Assembly: GCA_043789035.1 (NCBI GenBank)
Contig: JAYWIG010000295.1
Location: 1-33,374 of the forward strand
From: JAYWIG01 sp043789035
GTDB lineage: Bacteria; Pseudomonadota; Gammaproteobacteria; Burkholderiales; Burkholderiaceae_E
Direction of reading: 5' to 3'
Length of the DNA: 33,374 bases
The notes beneath the pieces were generated by a model. It saw only the letters and a list, made by a program, of their open reading frames with translations, searched no databases and was not told the DNA's origin. The translations under genes were made by a program, and so were the position numbers. Positions 32,963 through 33,374 of the stretch are shown here, piece by piece. Positions within the stretch are counted from its first letter, which is position 1, and each line of letters starts with the position of its first letter.

Positions 32963-33374
32963 ATGAAAAATATATCTCCTTCCGCTGCGGCTGTACGACG
33001 TGCAACCGCAGTTTTTGTATCTAGCCTCGGCCTCGCAGCCACTCTGGCTTCTTGTGGTTCAGACGCTAAGCCGGTCTACACCTCGCTGGTGGTTTTCGGG
33101 TCTAGTTTGTCCGATGTCGGCAGTTACAAAGCTGGGTCGATAGCCGCTGTTGGTGGTGGTCGCTCAACCATCAATCCTGGCAAGATCTGGGTTGAACACT
33201 TGGCCGATGCCGCAAAAGTTGAGATCAAAGCCGGTATGGTTGGTTTTGCAGGTACGCCAACGATCTGCCCCACAGCACCCTGCACTGGGTGGGCGCAAGG
33301 CGGCTCGCGTATTACCAATCCGAATGGCGCAAATAAAAGCCTAGGTTTGCTCACTGTACCTGTCGTGCAGCAGA
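32963..33374 (+). CDS. GDSL-like (SGNH) lipoprotein, N-terminal part
   Basis: 137 codons are visible and the frame is open at the window edge. The signal sequence has basic residues (VRRATAVF), then VSSLGLAATLASC, a lipobox with the lipidated cysteine at about residue 31, followed by GSDAKP. The mature part opens with SLVVFGSSLSDVGSY, which matches the GDSL block I pattern with Ser in the nucleophile position, and AQGGSRITNP resembles block III context. Known role: secreted or surface esterases/lipases. No ribosome binding site is evident; a hairpin occupies that position. Specificity and full length are unknown because the gene runs off the window. Confidence 0.72.
   Translation, partial: MKNISPSAAAVRRATAVFVSSLGLAATLASCGSDAKPVYTSLVVFGSSLSDVGSYKAGSIAAVGGGRSTINPGKIWVEHLADAAKVEIKAGMVGFAGTPTICPTAPCTGWAQGGSRITNPNGANKSLGLLTVPVVQQ

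Overview
The window reads as a chromosomal segment of a betaproteobacterium, most likely Burkholderiales, of moderate GC. Markers are two Bug-type (TctC-like) tripartite tricarboxylate transporter receptors, a DUF1631 protein, and a Calvin/glycolysis-style tkt-gap-pgk-pyk-fba block. This is inferred from protein family content and gene order; there is no rRNA or other direct phylogenetic marker.

Layout. 1-3191: the end of a Bug receptor, a LysR regulator, and a divergent DUF2917-chrA pair. 3183-8576: an acyl-CoA ligase, a DUF3617 protein, a PBP4-type DD-peptidase, a lytic transglycosylase and diacylglycerol kinase, so mostly lipid and envelope functions. 8575-8886: a gene-free stretch filled by palindromic elements. 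8885-16732: a catabolic locus in which an aminotransferase / Bug receptor / class V aminotransferase operon runs leftward and ridA-gntR-(FAD/Fe-S dehydrogenase) runs rightward. Two near-identical GTATAC-centred operators lie between them, and the GntR protein is probably their ligand-responsive regulator. 16829-23848: malic enzyme, DUF1631, a secreted RNase with overlapping barstar, YidB and RsmE. 23994-32889: transketolase, GAPDH, PGK, pyruvate kinase and class II aldolase, interrupted by a VapBC-type toxin-antitoxin pair. 32963-end: the start of a GDSL-like lipoprotein.

The most unusual signal is a family of long intergenic palindromes of about 100-240 bp. Four of them sit in the glycolytic block: two between pgk and pyk, and one on each side of vapBC. 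These four share conserved GC-rich core sequence, but each is closed by its own 25-32 bp inverted repeat. The arm sequence is different at every locus yet perfect or within one base of perfect inside each copy. Paired substitutions that keep base pairing are visible when copies are compared. Related core sequence, in inverted orientation, occurs in the 8575-8886 gap. I know of no named element with this design, though I could not search for one.
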